A DNA stretch of 64,000 nt from Pirellulaceae bacterium (GCA_024102795.1 JAGFJK010000275.1:1-64000), one strand, 5' to 3'. Numbered from the stretch's first letter, positions 7,831-15,951 are shown. Translations and numbers: made by a program. Notes: generated by a model from the letters alone, not told the origin.

Positions 7831-9189
7831 ATGAATGAACGACCTTCCTCGCATCGCCGCCCTGGTCCGCCCCGAGCCTCGCGGCAGCCGTCCCAGTCGG
7901 TCCGCGACGAGGGGCCGGCGCGCCCCATGTTGCGGGCTCCGGCCACCGATCGTCCGCTGAGTCCCGCAGCCAACCAGTCGTTGCCCGCGGTGTACGTGTC
8001 GGTCTTGACCTACAACCCGGCCTTGTATCGCAAGCGGTTGACGAAGGTGGACCCGTCGGCCCGAGCTGGCGACCTGGTGGCCGTGTATCACGACGACGGG
8101 CAACTGCTGGGCTATGGGCTGTACAATCCGCACAGCGAAATGGCCGTGCGGATGGTGCGTCACGGGGAGGAACTGCCCGACGAATCGTTCTGGCAGGAGC
8201 GGTTGGAACAGGCCGTGCGGCTGCGGCGCGAGATGCTGAAGCTGGATGAACAGACATCGGCGTATCGCGTGATCCATGCCGAGGCGGACGGATTTCCGGG
8301 ACTGGTGGTGGACAAGCTGGGGGATACGCTGAGTGCCGAAGTATTCAGTTTGGGGATGTTTCAGCGGGCCTCCGAGATTCTGTCTCGGCTGGCCCCCCTG
8401 TGCGGCACGAACCACTGGCTGATCCAGCCCGGTCCGCAGGTGCTGGCTCAGGAGGGCTTCTCGTGCGAACCGATCCACTCGGACGGTTTGCCGCGGCAAG
8501 TGACCATCACCGAGTTTGGGACGCGGTTCCGCGTGCAGTTCCAGGGCGGGCACAAGACGGGATTCTTCTGCGACCAGCGGGAGAATCGCCGCCGGCTGGC
8601 CACGTTCTGCCAGGGACGCTCGGTGCTCGACCTGTGCTGCTACACGGGCGGCTTCGCGGTGCAGGCGAAACGGTTGGGCGAGGCGGCCGAGGTGACGGCG
8701 GTCGACCTGGACGAGCAGCCGCTGGATCTGGCTCGGCAGAACGCCAACCTGAACCAGGTGCGGGTCAAGTTCGTGCAGTCCGACGCGTTCGGCTTCATGC
8801 GGGACATGTTGCACAACGGCCGCCAGTTTGACGTCGTGGTGCTGGACCCGCCCAAGCTGATCCGCACTCGGGCCGAACTGGAGGAAGGCACGCGGAAGCA
8901 CTTCGATCTGAATCGCCTGGCGATGCAACTGGTCCGTTCCGGCGGCTTGCTGCTCAGTTGCACTTGCGCCGGCCTGTTGTCGGAGCTGGAATTCGTCAAG
9001 CTGCTTTGTTCGGCCGCGCGGCAGGCTGGCCCGCAGATCACGCGGCCCGATGGCACTCGCCGCGGTACGCCCCGCCAATTGCAGATTCTGGCCAAGACCG
9101 GCGCCGCCGCCGACCATCCGATCGCGGGCAACTGCCCGGAAACCGAGTATCTGAACGCGGTCTGGATGCGGTTGACAGACAGCTTGTAG
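7831..9189 (+). CDS. RlmI-like class I SAM-dependent rRNA methyltransferase
   Basis: The predicted protein is a 23S rRNA cytosine-C5 methyltransferase of the RlmI/YccW type (452 residues). After a basic, probably disordered N-terminus (about 45 residues), a PUA-like RNA-binding domain occupies about residues 50-130. The central EEHI-like domain follows (HAEADGFPGLVVDKLG). The Rossmann methyltransferase domain has GHKTGFFCDQRENR, motif I VLDLCCYTGGFAVQA, the acidic loop VDLDE, motif IV VVLDPPKL and the C-terminal SCTCAG cysteine segment. Start ATG 7831 is chosen because it follows the TATAAT box; extending further upstream would translate the repeat region. ATG 7927 is an alternative. Confidence 0.85.
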   Translation: MNERPSSHRRPGPPRASRQPSQSVRDEGPARPMLRAPATDRPLSPAANQSLPAVYVSVLTYNPALYRKRLTKVDPSARAGDLVAVYHDDGQLLGYGLYNPHSEMAVRMVRHGEELPDESFWQERLEQAVRLRREMLKLDEQTSAYRVIHAEADGFPGLVVDKLGDTLSAEVFSLGMFQRASEILSRLAPLCGTNHWLIQPGPQVLAQEGFSCEPIHSDGLPRQVTITEFGTRFRVQFQGGHKTGFFCDQRENRRRLATFCQGRSVLDLCCYTGGFAVQAKRLGEAAEVTAVDLDEQPLDLARQNANLNQVRVKFVQSDAFGFMRDMLHNGRQFDVVVLDPPKLIRTRAELEEGTRKHFDLNRLAMQLVRSGGLLLSCTCAGLLSELEFVKLLCSAARQAGPQITRPDGTRRGTPRQLQILAKTGAAADHPIAGNCPETEYLNAVWMRLTDSL

Positions 9190-9212
9190 CACGAAGCATA
9201 AGTTAGTGAGCT
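9186..9212. repeat. Degenerate family D repeat after the RlmI-like gene
   Basis: GTAGCACGAAGCATAAG directly at the TAG stop is a diverged copy of the TAGCACGAAGCG repeat found intact at 9768 and 9817. Confidence 0.7.
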
Positions 9213-9256
9213 GGTTCGCCACTTTTCACACGATAGGCAATCGGGTTCGTTCGGGG

Positions 9257-9262
9257 TAGAAT
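9257..9262 (+). promoter_or_regulatory. -10-like box for the toxin-antitoxin-like pair
   Basis: TAGAAT lies about 25 bp before ATG 9287, and GGAG precedes the ATG. The -35 is not clear, so this is a tentative promoter. Confidence 0.3.
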
Positions 9263-9286
9263 GCGGTCAGAACTGTGGAGATAACC

Positions 9287-9505
9287 ATGACGCGAGTATC
9301 AGTCGCTGACGACGTTGCAGCTCAAATACGTAACGGTGAAGGTCCGATCGAGTTAGTTGACGCGAGTGGGCAAACAATCGGCATTGTCCGAAGACCGCCG
9401 TCAGAAGCTGAGGTCGAGCGAGCCAAGAGCCGAGCTAGCCAAGGTGGAAATCGCCTCACGTGGGCCCAAGTGGTCGCGAAGGTACAGGACGAAGTGGGCC
9501 GGTGA
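9287..9505 (+). CDS. Small antitoxin-like protein
   Basis: A 72-residue acidic/charged protein beginning MTRVSVADDV, with GGAG about 8 bp upstream (GTG 9275 is less likely). The N-terminal half (IELVDASGQTIGIVRRP) resembles the DNA-binding/beta portion of small planctomycete antitoxins. The C-terminal half is helical (LTWAQVVAKVQDEVGR), as expected for a toxin-wrapping tail. Its stop overlaps the next start (GTGA), a typical translational coupling in type II toxin-antitoxin pairs. Family assignment is by organisation and general resemblance, not a diagnostic motif. Confidence 0.6.
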   Translation: MTRVSVADDVAAQIRNGEGPIELVDASGQTIGIVRRPPSEAEVERAKSRASQGGNRLTWAQVVAKVQDEVGR

Positions 9506-9753
9506 ATTACAATGTTCTGTTTTCCTTGGAGGCGGCCGCAGAATTGATTCGGATCGCGGGTGCGATCGGGTCCGCTGTCTCCGTGTTGCAAGCGGCGGAC
9601 AGAATCCGCCACAAGTTAGAAATTGACCCGGCCGACGAGGGTAAGTTGCTGTCAGAAGGACTGTACTTCATCGATGAAGATCCGTTGCGCGCGTTCTTCC
9701 TGATCGATGTGGAGTCAATGGTCGTCGAGGTTACTGACTTTCGAATTCTTTAG
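9502..9753 (+). CDS. Small ParE/RelE-like toxin candidate
   Basis: An 83-residue protein starting at GTG 9502, overlapping the upstream gene by 4 bp. The pattern is VNYNVLFSLEAAAEL, a helix ADRIRHKLEIDP, GKLLSEGLYFIDEDPLRAFFLID and a closing strand VVEVTDFRIL. This matches the layout of short RelE/ParE-fold toxins common in planctomycetes (N-terminal strand, two helices, then strands carrying 'F...PLRA.F.ID'). It has no catalytic Tyr/Arg set that can be assigned with certainty. Inferred partner: the antitoxin-like protein just upstream. Confidence 0.6.
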   Translation: MNYNVLFSLEAAAELIRIAGAIGSAVSVLQAADRIRHKLEIDPADEGKLLSEGLYFIDEDPLRAFFLIDVESMVVEVTDFRIL

Positions 9754-9767
9754 TCGGCCGGCGCCTT

Positions 9768-9847
9768 GTAGCACGAAGCGTAAGCGAGTGAACGCTACCA
9801 ATCCGGCCAACGCCTTGTAGCACGAAGCGTTAGCGAGTGAGTGCTAC
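9768..9847. repeat. Two family D repeats (TAGCACGAAGCG type)
   Basis: Copies lie at 9768-9798 and 9817-9847, 49 bp apart, both preceded by CGCCTT. Each starts GTAGCAC and ends GCTAC; in the second copy the ends are perfect 7-bp inverted arms (GTAGCAC/GTGCTAC). They immediately follow the toxin-like gene. Confidence 0.85.
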
Positions 9848-9906
9848 GATAACCGTTCGCGACGATTCGTCACTCAAATACGCGACAAGGACTCAATCGA
9901 TCACTT

Positions 9907-10231
9907 CTGGCTCCCTCCCCGCTTCGGGGAGGGCTGGGAAGGGGCTCTCTTGTGTACTGCGAAGCTTAACCCGCAACTGCCACATTCACTTACCTACCAC
10001 TTGGACACATGCCTACGGACACGGATGTGGCCACAATTTGAGGACGGATCGTTCAAGAGTCCTCGCATTTCGACTTCGGGCGCTGGCTTTACGCCGCAGG
10101 CGTTAAACAACCCAGCCCAGGGTCGCCCGCTTCGGGCGCACCCTGGGAACACTATCGGGTGCCAGCGGCGTCAAAACAGGATGCACAAGAGCCCCTCCCC
10201 AACCCTCCCCGGAAGCCGGGGAGGGGGCCAG
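9907..10231. repeat. 325-bp element bounded by about 48-bp inverted repeats (family H)
   Basis: The sequence at 9907-9954 (CTGGCTCCCTCCCCGC...) is the near-complete reverse complement of 10184-10231 (...GGGGAGGGGGCCAG). Each end itself holds a hairpin of CCCTCCCC and GGGGAGGG. The interior carries two further palindromes, ACGCCGCAGGCGT at 10091-10103 and a 14-bp-arm hairpin at 10116-10147. There is no credible gene inside: a 136-residue frame there is just translated repeat. It makes up much of the 772-bp gene-free stretch 9754-10525. Confidence 0.75.
10116..10147. repeat. CCCAGGGT...ACCCTGGG hairpin repeat (family G)
   Basis: The arms CCCAGGGT and ACCCTGGG, extended by CGCCC/GGGCG with one bulge, surround a CGCTTC loop. 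It is nested inside the 9907-10231 element and is a dispersed intergenic palindrome rather than a terminator (no T tract). Confidence 0.7.
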
Positions 10232-10412
10232 AGGGATATCAAGGGGGAGCGTTCGCCGAAACGGAGGCCGTCCAAGTTTCTGTCGGTTATGACGCCAAAT
10301 TGTCTCGGCAAAACAACTCAAAAGCCGCATGATATGCTTGAGGGAGGGAGCCGGAAGTGACTTGTGAGGGGACCGCCGAAGCCGAGTTCATGAAAGGCGC
10401 AACTTCGAAGAC

Positions 10413-10500
10413 TGACGCGTCGGGTTACATGTTCCGGCTTCCCTCGCTGACGCGTCGGGCTACATCTTCCGGTTCCCTCGCTTACGGGTCGGCCTACTTG
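10413..10500. repeat. 35-bp tandem repeat with GACGCGTC core (family F)
   Basis: Two and a half units start at 10413, 10448 and about 10482. On the minus strand each reads TAGCCCGACGCGTCAGCGAG then GGAA. This aligns with the TAGCACGAAGCG family D repeats, with matched changes. It lies just downstream of the RluA-type gene stop. Confidence 0.8.
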
Positions 10501-10525
10501 GATATCGCCAACTCGCGCCGTCCGC

Positions 10526-11542
10526 CTATGACGCTCGCAAGCGTTCCACCAGTTTCCGCAGGTCGGCCGGCAGGGGCTGGACAAACTGCATGGACTGGCG
10601 AGTGACCGGATGTACGAACGCCAGTTGCGTGGCGTGCAGCGCTTGCCTGGTCGCGCCCGACGTATCGGCAATCGGCGGCTGACCGAGCGGGCCGCGATAC
10701 AGTTTGTCTCCGCAGACCGGATGCCCCAGTTCGGCCAGTTGAATCCGGATCTGGTGCGTCCGGCCCGTTTCCAACCGGCACTCGACCAGGCTGTGGGTTC
10801 CCAGCGACTCCAGGGGCCGGATGTGTGTGATCGCTTGCTGCCCCGTGGTCCCCGACTGCCCGGTGGTCCCCGACTGCCCGCCGGCCGCGCTGCCGCGCAG
10901 ACCGTCGCCCCGGTCGCGCACCAGGCGGGAAACGATCGTTTGAGCGGCCGGATGGCCGGCGACCAGGGCCAGGTAGACGCGCTGGGCCGAGCGGCTGCGA
11001 AATTGTTCCCGCAAGTCCTGCTCGGCCCGCTCGCTGCGGGCCAGAACCATCAGACCGCTGGTGTCGCGATCCAGCCGGTGGACCGAGCGCACGGGCGGAA
11101 TGTTCGACGGGCTGGAACGCGTCGAACTGGAACGGTTCGGGCGAGCGGAATCGCGGAGCAGTTGCCAGACGACTTCGTCCAGCGTCGGCTGCCGCTGCTT
11201 GCGGCGCGGCGAGATGCCTTTTTCCTGGCGGTGCCGCACGGCCAGGATGCCGGCCGGTTTCTGGGCCACGACCAGGTGCCGGTCGACGTGCAGCAGGACC
11301 ACGTCGGCTCGGCCGGGCAGGGGGCGCAGCGAATGCGTGTGGACTTCAACCCGCTCTCCCGCACTCACGCGCCGCTGGCCGTCCAGACACAGGTTGCCAT
11401 GGATCAGCACGCGCCGAGCGGCCAGCAAACGGCGGACTTGCCCCCAGGAGTGACCGGGCAGCCAGTGGCGCAGAGCCCATTCCAGGGTATGGCCGTGTTC
11501 TTCGGGGCCAACTTGAAACGCTTGAGCGGAAGAGCTGTTCAT
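10526..11542 (-). CDS. RluA family pseudouridine synthase
   Basis: The predicted enzyme isomerises uridine to pseudouridine in rRNA/tRNA (338 residues). An N-terminal S4-like RNA-binding domain (about 15-70, SWGQVRRLLAARRVLIHG) precedes the catalytic domain. That domain has the RluA signature HRLDRDTSGLMVLA, whose second Asp is the catalytic nucleophile. It continues with RVYLALVAG, TGRTHQIRIQLAELGHP and the GDKLY motif. A short low-complexity insert (GQSGTTGQSGTTGQQ) encoded by tandem repeats at about 10843-10885 sits in the catalytic domain; it is unusual but probably a surface loop. Which RluA subfamily (C, D or other) cannot be told. Confidence 0.9.
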   Translation of the reverse strand: MNSSSAQAFQVGPEEHGHTLEWALRHWLPGHSWGQVRRLLAARRVLIHGNLCLDGQRRVSAGERVEVHTHSLRPLPGRADVVLLHVDRHLVVAQKPAGILAVRHRQEKGISPRRKQRQPTLDEVVWQLLRDSARPNRSSSTRSSPSNIPPVRSVHRLDRDTSGLMVLARSERAEQDLREQFRSRSAQRVYLALVAGHPAAQTIVSRLVRDRGDGLRGSAAGGQSGTTGQSGTTGQQAITHIRPLESLGTHSLVECRLETGRTHQIRIQLAELGHPVCGDKLYRGPLGQPPIADTSGATRQALHATQLAFVHPVTRQSMQFVQPLPADLRKLVERLRAS

Positions 11543-11582
11543 ACCTGGCCGGAGGAGGATCGTGGGCTGGCTGGCGGTCGCC

Positions 11583-11612
11583 TTACCAGCCGGGGCGGAT
11601 GCGCGCTATAAT
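11583..11612 (+). promoter_or_regulatory. Sigma70-type promoter for the YgiQ gene
   Basis: TTACCA (-35, 4/6) and TATAAT (-10, 6/6, 11607-11612) are separated by 18 bp, 40 bp upstream of ATG 11651, in the divergent gap with the RluA-type gene. Confidence 0.55.
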
Positions 11613-11650
11613 CGAGCAGTGTGGCGTGTTTTTCTCCGCGAAGGAATCCC

Positions 11651-13768
11651 ATGACGACATTTCCGCTGCCCGTGCTGAACGGACCAATGCCTGGCGGCCA
11701 GGCGCTGGCTCAATTGTCGCGGCCGGCGGACCAGCGAGCCGTGCGCCCGCTGCCGATGAGCCTGGAGGAAGCGCGGCAGCGGGGTTGGGACGAGTTGGAC
11801 GTGGTGTTCGTGACGGGGGACGCGTACATCGACCACCCCAGCTTTGCGATGGCCATCCTGGGGCGAGTGCTGGAGGCGGCCGGATATCGCGTGGGCATCC
11901 TCAGCCAGCCCGATTGGCATTCGTGCGATGCCTGGCGCCGCTTCGGCCGGCCGCGGCTGTTCTTCGGGATCAGCGCCGGCAACATGGATTCGATGATCAA
12001 TCACTACACGGCCAATCGCAAGGTGCGCAACGACGATGCGTACTCGCCCGGAGGCCGGATCGGGCTGCGTCCGGATCGAGCGACGCTGGCCTACTGCCAG
12101 CGGGCGCGCGAGGCGTACAAGGGAGTGCCGGTGATTGCCGGCGGCGTCGAGGCGTCACTGCGGCGGCTGGCACATTACGATTACTGGAGCGACAAGGTCC
12201 GCCGCTCGATCCTGCTGGACTGCAAGGCCGACCTGGTCGTGTTCGGGATGGGCGAGGAGACGATCGTCGAGATCGCTCGGCGGCTGGAGGCGGGCCAGTC
12301 GGTCAAGGAGCTCCGCGATTTGCGGGGCGTGGCCTATGCCCTGGGTGCCTCCGAGACGCCGCCGGCCGATGCCCTGGTGCTGCCCAGCTTCGAGCAGGTC
12401 CGCGACGACAAGCGGGCGTTCGCCGAGGCGACGAAGGTGATTCACAACGAGACGAATCCCCACAACGCCCGGCGGCTGGTGCAGTGGCACGACCGGCAGG
12501 CGGTGGTCTGCAATCCGCCGTGCCTGCCGATTTCCGAGGCAGCGATGGATGCCATCTACGGGCTGCCGTACACGCGGCGCCCGCATCCGGTGTACCGCGA
12601 GCCGATCCCGGCCTTCGGGATGATCAAGGATTCGGTCACCATCATGCGCGGCTGCTTCGGCGGCTGCACGTTCTGTTCGATCACCACCCACCAGGGACGC
12701 ATTATCCAGTCGCGCAGCCAGCAATCGGTGCTGAACGAACTGCGGGAGCTGGGCCAGTCGCCCGAATTCAAGGGCGTGGTCAGCGACATCGGCGGACCGA
12801 CGGCCAACATGTACCAGATGCAGTGCACTCGGCCCGAAGTCGAGGCCATCTGCCGGCGGCAATCGTGCGTGCACCCCACGATCTGCAAGCTGCTGGGAAC
12901 CGATCATGGTCCCCTGATCCAGTTGATGCGACAGGCCCGCGACGTGCCGGGGATCCGCAAGGTACTGGTGGCCAGCGGCATCCGCATGGATCTCGCTCGC
13001 CGCAGCCCCGAATACATCCGCGAGCTGGCCCGGCATCACGTGGGGGGCCATTTGAAGGTCGCTCCCGAGCATGTCGATCCGCACGTGCTGGACTTGATGC
13101 GCAAGCCGTCGGAAGACGACTTTGAAGTGTTCGCCGAGGCGTTTACGGCCGAGTCGAAGCGGGCCGGCAAGAAGCAGTACATCATCCCCTACTTCATCGC
13201 CAGCCACCCCGGCAGCGATCTGGACGCGATGATCGAACTGGCGCTGTTCCTGAAGCGCCAGGGCTACGAGCCGGACCAGGTGCAGGACTTCATTCCGGCC
13301 CCCTTCGACGTGGCGACCGCCATGTACTACACGGGGATTCACCCGTTCACGAAGAAACCGGTCCATATCGCTCGCCACCTCCGCGACCGCAGACTGCAAC
13401 GGGCGCTGATGCAGTTTTTCAAGCCGGAAAATTATTTTGAGGTCCGCGAGGCGTTGCTCAAGGCGGGTCGCGGCGATCTGATTGGCGATGGTTGCGACGC
13501 GCTGATTCCCGCGCAGCCGCCGCGCGAGGCAATCGTTCGCCGCCGCCGGGACGCCAACCGGCGGTTCCGCGGCGATTTTGTGCATCAGATGCCCGGCGCG
13601 AGCCAGACTGGCGAACATCCGGCGCCCGAAGGCCAGCCGTCGCCCGAAGGCCAGGGGGGCGCGCCGGCCAACGCCCGTTCGAAGAAGAACCGCAAGCAGT
13701 CACGGCACGCGCCGGGGCCCGGCTATCGGCCCGGCCGCAAGCAGGGCCAGCGCCGCAAACGAACGTGA
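11651..13768 (+). CDS. YgiQ family radical SAM protein
   Basis: A 705-residue radical SAM enzyme of unknown reaction, long for the family's core because of a basic C-terminal tail. The N-terminal domain has the YgiQ hallmarks ([51 protein letters not shown]). The radical SAM cluster motif is C-x3-C-x2-C in [17 protein letters not shown]. It is followed by [13 protein letters not shown] and [18 protein letters not shown]. The C-terminal DUF3362-like part gives way to an Arg/Lys-rich tail that is probably disordered. ATG 11651 is chosen for its AAGGA ribosome site and position after the TATAAT box; GTG 11621 is less likely. Confidence 0.93.
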   Translation: MTTFPLPVLNGPMPGGQALAQLSRPADQRAVRPLPMSLEEARQRGWDELDVVFVTGDAYIDHPSFAMAILGRVLEAAGYRVGILSQPDWHSCDAWRRFGRPRLFFGISAGNMDSMINHYTANRKVRNDDAYSPGGRIGLRPDRATLAYCQRAREAYKGVPVIAGGVEASLRRLAHYDYWSDKVRRSILLDCKADLVVFGMGEETIVEIARRLEAGQSVKELRDLRGVAYALGASETPPADALVLPSFEQVRDDKRAFAEATKVIHNETNPHNARRLVQWHDRQAVVCNPPCLPISEAAMDAIYGLPYTRRPHPVYREPIPAFGMIKDSVTIMRGCFGGCTFCSITTHQGRIIQSRSQQSVLNELRELGQSPEFKGVVSDIGGPTANMYQMQCTRPEVEAICRRQSCVHPTICKLLGTDHGPLIQLMRQARDVPGIRKVLVASGIRMDLARRSPEYIRELARHHVGGHLKVAPEHVDPHVLDLMRKPSEDDFEVFAEAFTAESKRAGKKQYIIPYFIASHPGSDLDAMIELALFLKRQGYEPDQVQDFIPAPFDVATAMYYTGIHPFTKKPVHIARHLRDRRLQRALMQFFKPENYFEVREALLKAGRGDLIGDGCDALIPAQPPREAIVRRRRDANRRFRGDFVHQMPGASQTGEHPAPEGQPSPEGQGGAPANARSKKNRKQSRHAPGPGYRPGRKQGQRRKRT

Positions 13769-13807
13769 TGATCTGGTTTCGCGGCGGTTGAATTCCTGGC
13801 TATCGGC

Positions 13808-14182
13808 CTATGGCGGCTCCGGGGCTTTGTGCATCATCGAGCGGAGCGCCTCGTTCACGGATTCATCGGTTGGAAACGCCGCGCGAACTTCCGGCGCCAG
13901 CAAGGCCAGATTCGTACCCCGTCGGTACTGCTCTAGGTACTTTCCTCGAACGCCTCCGCGGAGTTCATCCCGGTGGTACTCCGGACGGATTTCGCCGTCT
14001 TCGAAGATCTCCTCAATCAGTTGACCGAACAGCCTCGCGATGCGAAAGGCAAGCGACAGGCTCGGTTCGTATTTGCCTGTTTCGATCGCGTTTACGGTCT
14101 GCCGCGAAACGTTCAGCCGCTGAGCCAATTCGGCCTGCGTCCACTGACATTCGGCGCGCAACACGCGGAGCTGGCTCTTCAT
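13808..14182 (-). CDS. XRE-type HTH regulator fused to an antitoxin-like tail
   Basis: A 124-residue protein starting at the ATG that overlaps the upstream membrane-gene stop (ATGA). Residues 1-65 are a canonical XRE helix-turn-helix ([20 protein letters not shown], then [17 protein letters not shown] and LIEEIFE) of the type usually found beside small membrane proteins. Residues 70-120 ([20 protein letters not shown], then [20 protein letters not shown]) match the pattern of small antitoxin-like proteins widespread in cyanobacteria and planctomycetes. I infer a fusion of the two. No toxin gene is adjacent. Likely autoregulated through the inverted repeat at 14636-14674. Confidence 0.85.
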   Translation of the reverse strand: MKSQLRVLRAECQWTQAELAQRLNVSRQTVNAIETGKYEPSLSLAFRIARLFGQLIEEIFEDGEIRPEYHRDELRGGVRGKYLEQYRRGTNLALLAPEVRAAFPTDESVNEALRSMMHKAPEPP

Positions 14183-14580
14183 TGGTAGCGTTGCCAGGCA
14201 ATGGCCAGACCAATGAAGTAGAACAGCGGCAAGAACGCCCAAACGTGGCGGTAGCTCCAGTCCTCGCTCGGGAGTTCCATCACCAGTTGCAGCAGGCCGA
14301 GCGTCCATAGCAACAGGATGGCCAACGGAAAGGCAATCGCCAACGCTTCGAGGTGGACGCGCCGGTGGAGTTCATCCAGGTGGCGGAGGTTGGTAACCAA
14401 CAGCCAAAGAAATACGGCCGTCGGCACAATGGGTACCAATGCCACCGCGATCTGCAGCCACGGTTCTAGCGGCACCTCCCGCAAGATGTAGCGGGCCGCC
14501 AGATACGAGAGGATCCACAAGGCAGCCACCAGCCCGCACAGATAATAGGATCCGTGCACGACGCGTTGGACGGTGTTCAT
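14179..14580 (-). CDS. Four-TM small membrane protein, partner of the XRE regulator
   Basis: A 133-residue integral membrane protein from ATG 14580 (GTG 14583 adjoins). Hydrophobic segments lie at about 10-30, 43-62, 80-100 and 112-130, with a charged cytoplasmic loop [16 protein letters not shown] between helices 2 and 3. It is the first gene of a two-gene operon; its TGA overlaps the regulator's ATG by 4 bp. Such membrane-protein/HTH pairs are common, but the role of the membrane partner is not known. Confidence 0.8.
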   Translation of the reverse strand: MNTVQRVVHGSYYLCGLVAALWILSYLAARYILREVPLEPWLQIAVALVPIVPTAVFLWLLVTNLRHLDELHRRVHLEALAIAFPLAILLLWTLGLLQLVMELPSEDWSYRHVWAFLPLFYFIGLAIAWQRYQ

Positions 14581-14633
14581 CACTTGGCCCTTGGATGCGA
14601 GAAAACCCCTGTGAGAAAACCGACGCGAAGGGC

Positions 14634-14662
14634 AGTGTAAAGCATACTTGCCTTTGTGTCAA
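14634..14662 (-). promoter_or_regulatory. Sigma70-type promoter of the membrane-protein/XRE operon
   Basis: On the minus strand, TTGACA (14662-14657) and TACACT (14639-14634) are separated by exactly 17 bp: a consensus -35 and a 4/6 -10, placed about 55 bp before the ATG. It is the clearest promoter in the window. Confidence 0.75.
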
Positions 14663-14674
14663 TCGCACTTTACA
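14636..14674. promoter_or_regulatory. Putative operator flanking the XRE operon promoter
   Basis: The inverted arms TGTAAAG (14636-14642) and CTTTACA (14668-14674) sit on the -10 and just upstream of the -35 of the operon promoter. The placement suits an autoregulatory XRE binding site; binding is inferred. Confidence 0.5.
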
Positions 14675-14702
14675 GCCAATTAGGTCTTTGCCGGCCGGTA
14701 GT

Positions 14703-15755
14703 TTAAACCGCCAAGCGTGCCGCCAGCCGCACCGCCTCGAACAGGCTGTGGGGGCTGGCCAGCCCTTGCCAGGCGATGTCGAACGCCGTGCCGTGATCGA
14801 CGCTGGTCCGCGGCCAGGGCAGGCCCAGCGTGATGTTGATGGCCGAGTCGAAGGCCAGAGCCTTGACGGGAATCAGGCCCTGGTCGTGGTACATGCAGAC
14901 GTAGGCGTCGGTCGTTTGGCGCAGCGAAGGAATAAAGGCCGTGTCGGGGGACGCCGGGCCGGAAATCTGGATCCCGGCAGCTCGAGCCCGTTCGACCGCT
15001 GGCCCGATGACGCGCTGCTCTTCGCGGCGCCCGAACAATCCGTTCTCGCCGGCGTGCGGGTTCAGCCCACAGGCGATCAGCCGTGGCCGGCGACCGCGGA
15101 TGCGGGCCATGGCCTGGTCGGTCAGCTCGATCACGTCCAGGATCCGTTCGACGCTCAGCAGGTCGGGCACTTCGTCGTAGCCCACGTGGACCGTGACCAG
15201 GCTGCACGTGATCAGTTCGGAGGTCAGCATCATGCAGGACCGCGGCGCGTGCAGCCGCTCGGCAAAGATCTCGGTGTGACCGGGATAATGGTGGCCCGCG
15301 GCGTAGAGGGCTTCCTTGTGCAGCGGTGCGGTGGCAACCGCGGCCACCTGGCCGGCCAGTCCGGCGTCGATGGCGGCCATCACACAACGGTAGGCGGCGT
15401 CTCCGCAAGCTGCCTCGACTCGACCCGGCACGACCTCTTCCGCGCGGAGACGACGCAGGTCCAGCACCGCGGGCTCGCGCACTTGAGACCACTCGGCGGA
15501 CCAGCGCTCGGCGGAAATCACCGGCGCGTGCCAGGGCAGGCCAAGTTGGCGGGCGACGCGGTGCAGCAGTTCGGCGTCGCCGAAGACGATCGGCACACAT
15601 TGCTGGCCGATCCGAGGTTCCGCCAGCAGGCGCAGGCACAGTTCCGGTCCCACTCCCGCCGGATCGCCCATCGTCACGGCCACTCGCGGAAGGCCGGAGG
15701 CATTCAGGTTCGCCTCGGGTGGGTCTGCCGGCGATTGCTCTGCACCTGGCGACAA
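14703..15755 (-). CDS. pdxA: 4-hydroxythreonine-4-phosphate dehydrogenase PdxA
   Basis: PdxA oxidises 4-phosphohydroxy-L-threonine with NAD(P) in de novo pyridoxal-phosphate synthesis. The 350-residue protein has VAVTMGDPAGVGPELCLRL near the start, the metal-binding His region (APLHKEALYAAGHHYPGHTE), GLNPHAGENGLFG and the final MYHDQGLIPVKALAFDSAIN/HGTAFDIAWQG motifs. The start is TTG 15755, preceded by GGAG at about 9 bp; an in-frame ATG exists only inside the conserved VTMGDPAG segment, so TTG is preferred. No other pdx gene is nearby, so it appears to be a stand-alone gene. Confidence 0.95.
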   Translation of the reverse strand: MSPGAEQSPADPPEANLNASGLPRVAVTMGDPAGVGPELCLRLLAEPRIGQQCVPIVFGDAELLHRVARQLGLPWHAPVISAERWSAEWSQVREPAVLDLRRLRAEEVVPGRVEAACGDAAYRCVMAAIDAGLAGQVAAVATAPLHKEALYAAGHHYPGHTEIFAERLHAPRSCMMLTSELITCSLVTVHVGYDEVPDLLSVERILDVIELTDQAMARIRGRRPRLIACGLNPHAGENGLFGRREEQRVIGPAVERARAAGIQISGPASPDTAFIPSLRQTTDAYVCMYHDQGLIPVKALAFDSAINITLGLPWPRTSVDHGTAFDIAWQGLASPHSLFEAVRLAARLAV

Positions 15756-15886
15756 GTTGGAATCTCCGTGGTTGTTTCCGGTGGCGGCCAGCCATCCATT
15801 TCAGTCGATTCATCGTTCAGGATAACGCCTGACTGCCGCCCGCAATACGGGGATTCTTCTCGAAGGCGGCGGGCCATGATTGCCAT

Positions 15887-15927
15887 GCGACGTGATTTCG
15901 TTAGGCTGAGCCACGGAATCACGTCGC
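15887..15927. promoter_or_regulatory. 11-bp perfect inverted repeat upstream of the PglX-like gene
   Basis: GCGACGTGATT (15887-15897) and AATCACGTCGC (15917-15927) are exact reverse complements 19 bp apart, ending 24 bp before GTG 15952 and 63 bp before ATG 15991. It could be an operator for a dimeric regulator or an mRNA hairpin; there is no T run to make it a terminator. Confidence 0.55.
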
Positions 15928-15951
15928 TCGACCGCGGCCGTTCGGTCCCTG

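Noticed and set aside
9950-10360. 136-residue frame in the repeat-rich gap
   Set aside because: It is translated from the family G/H palindromes and has no ribosome site or conserved pattern.
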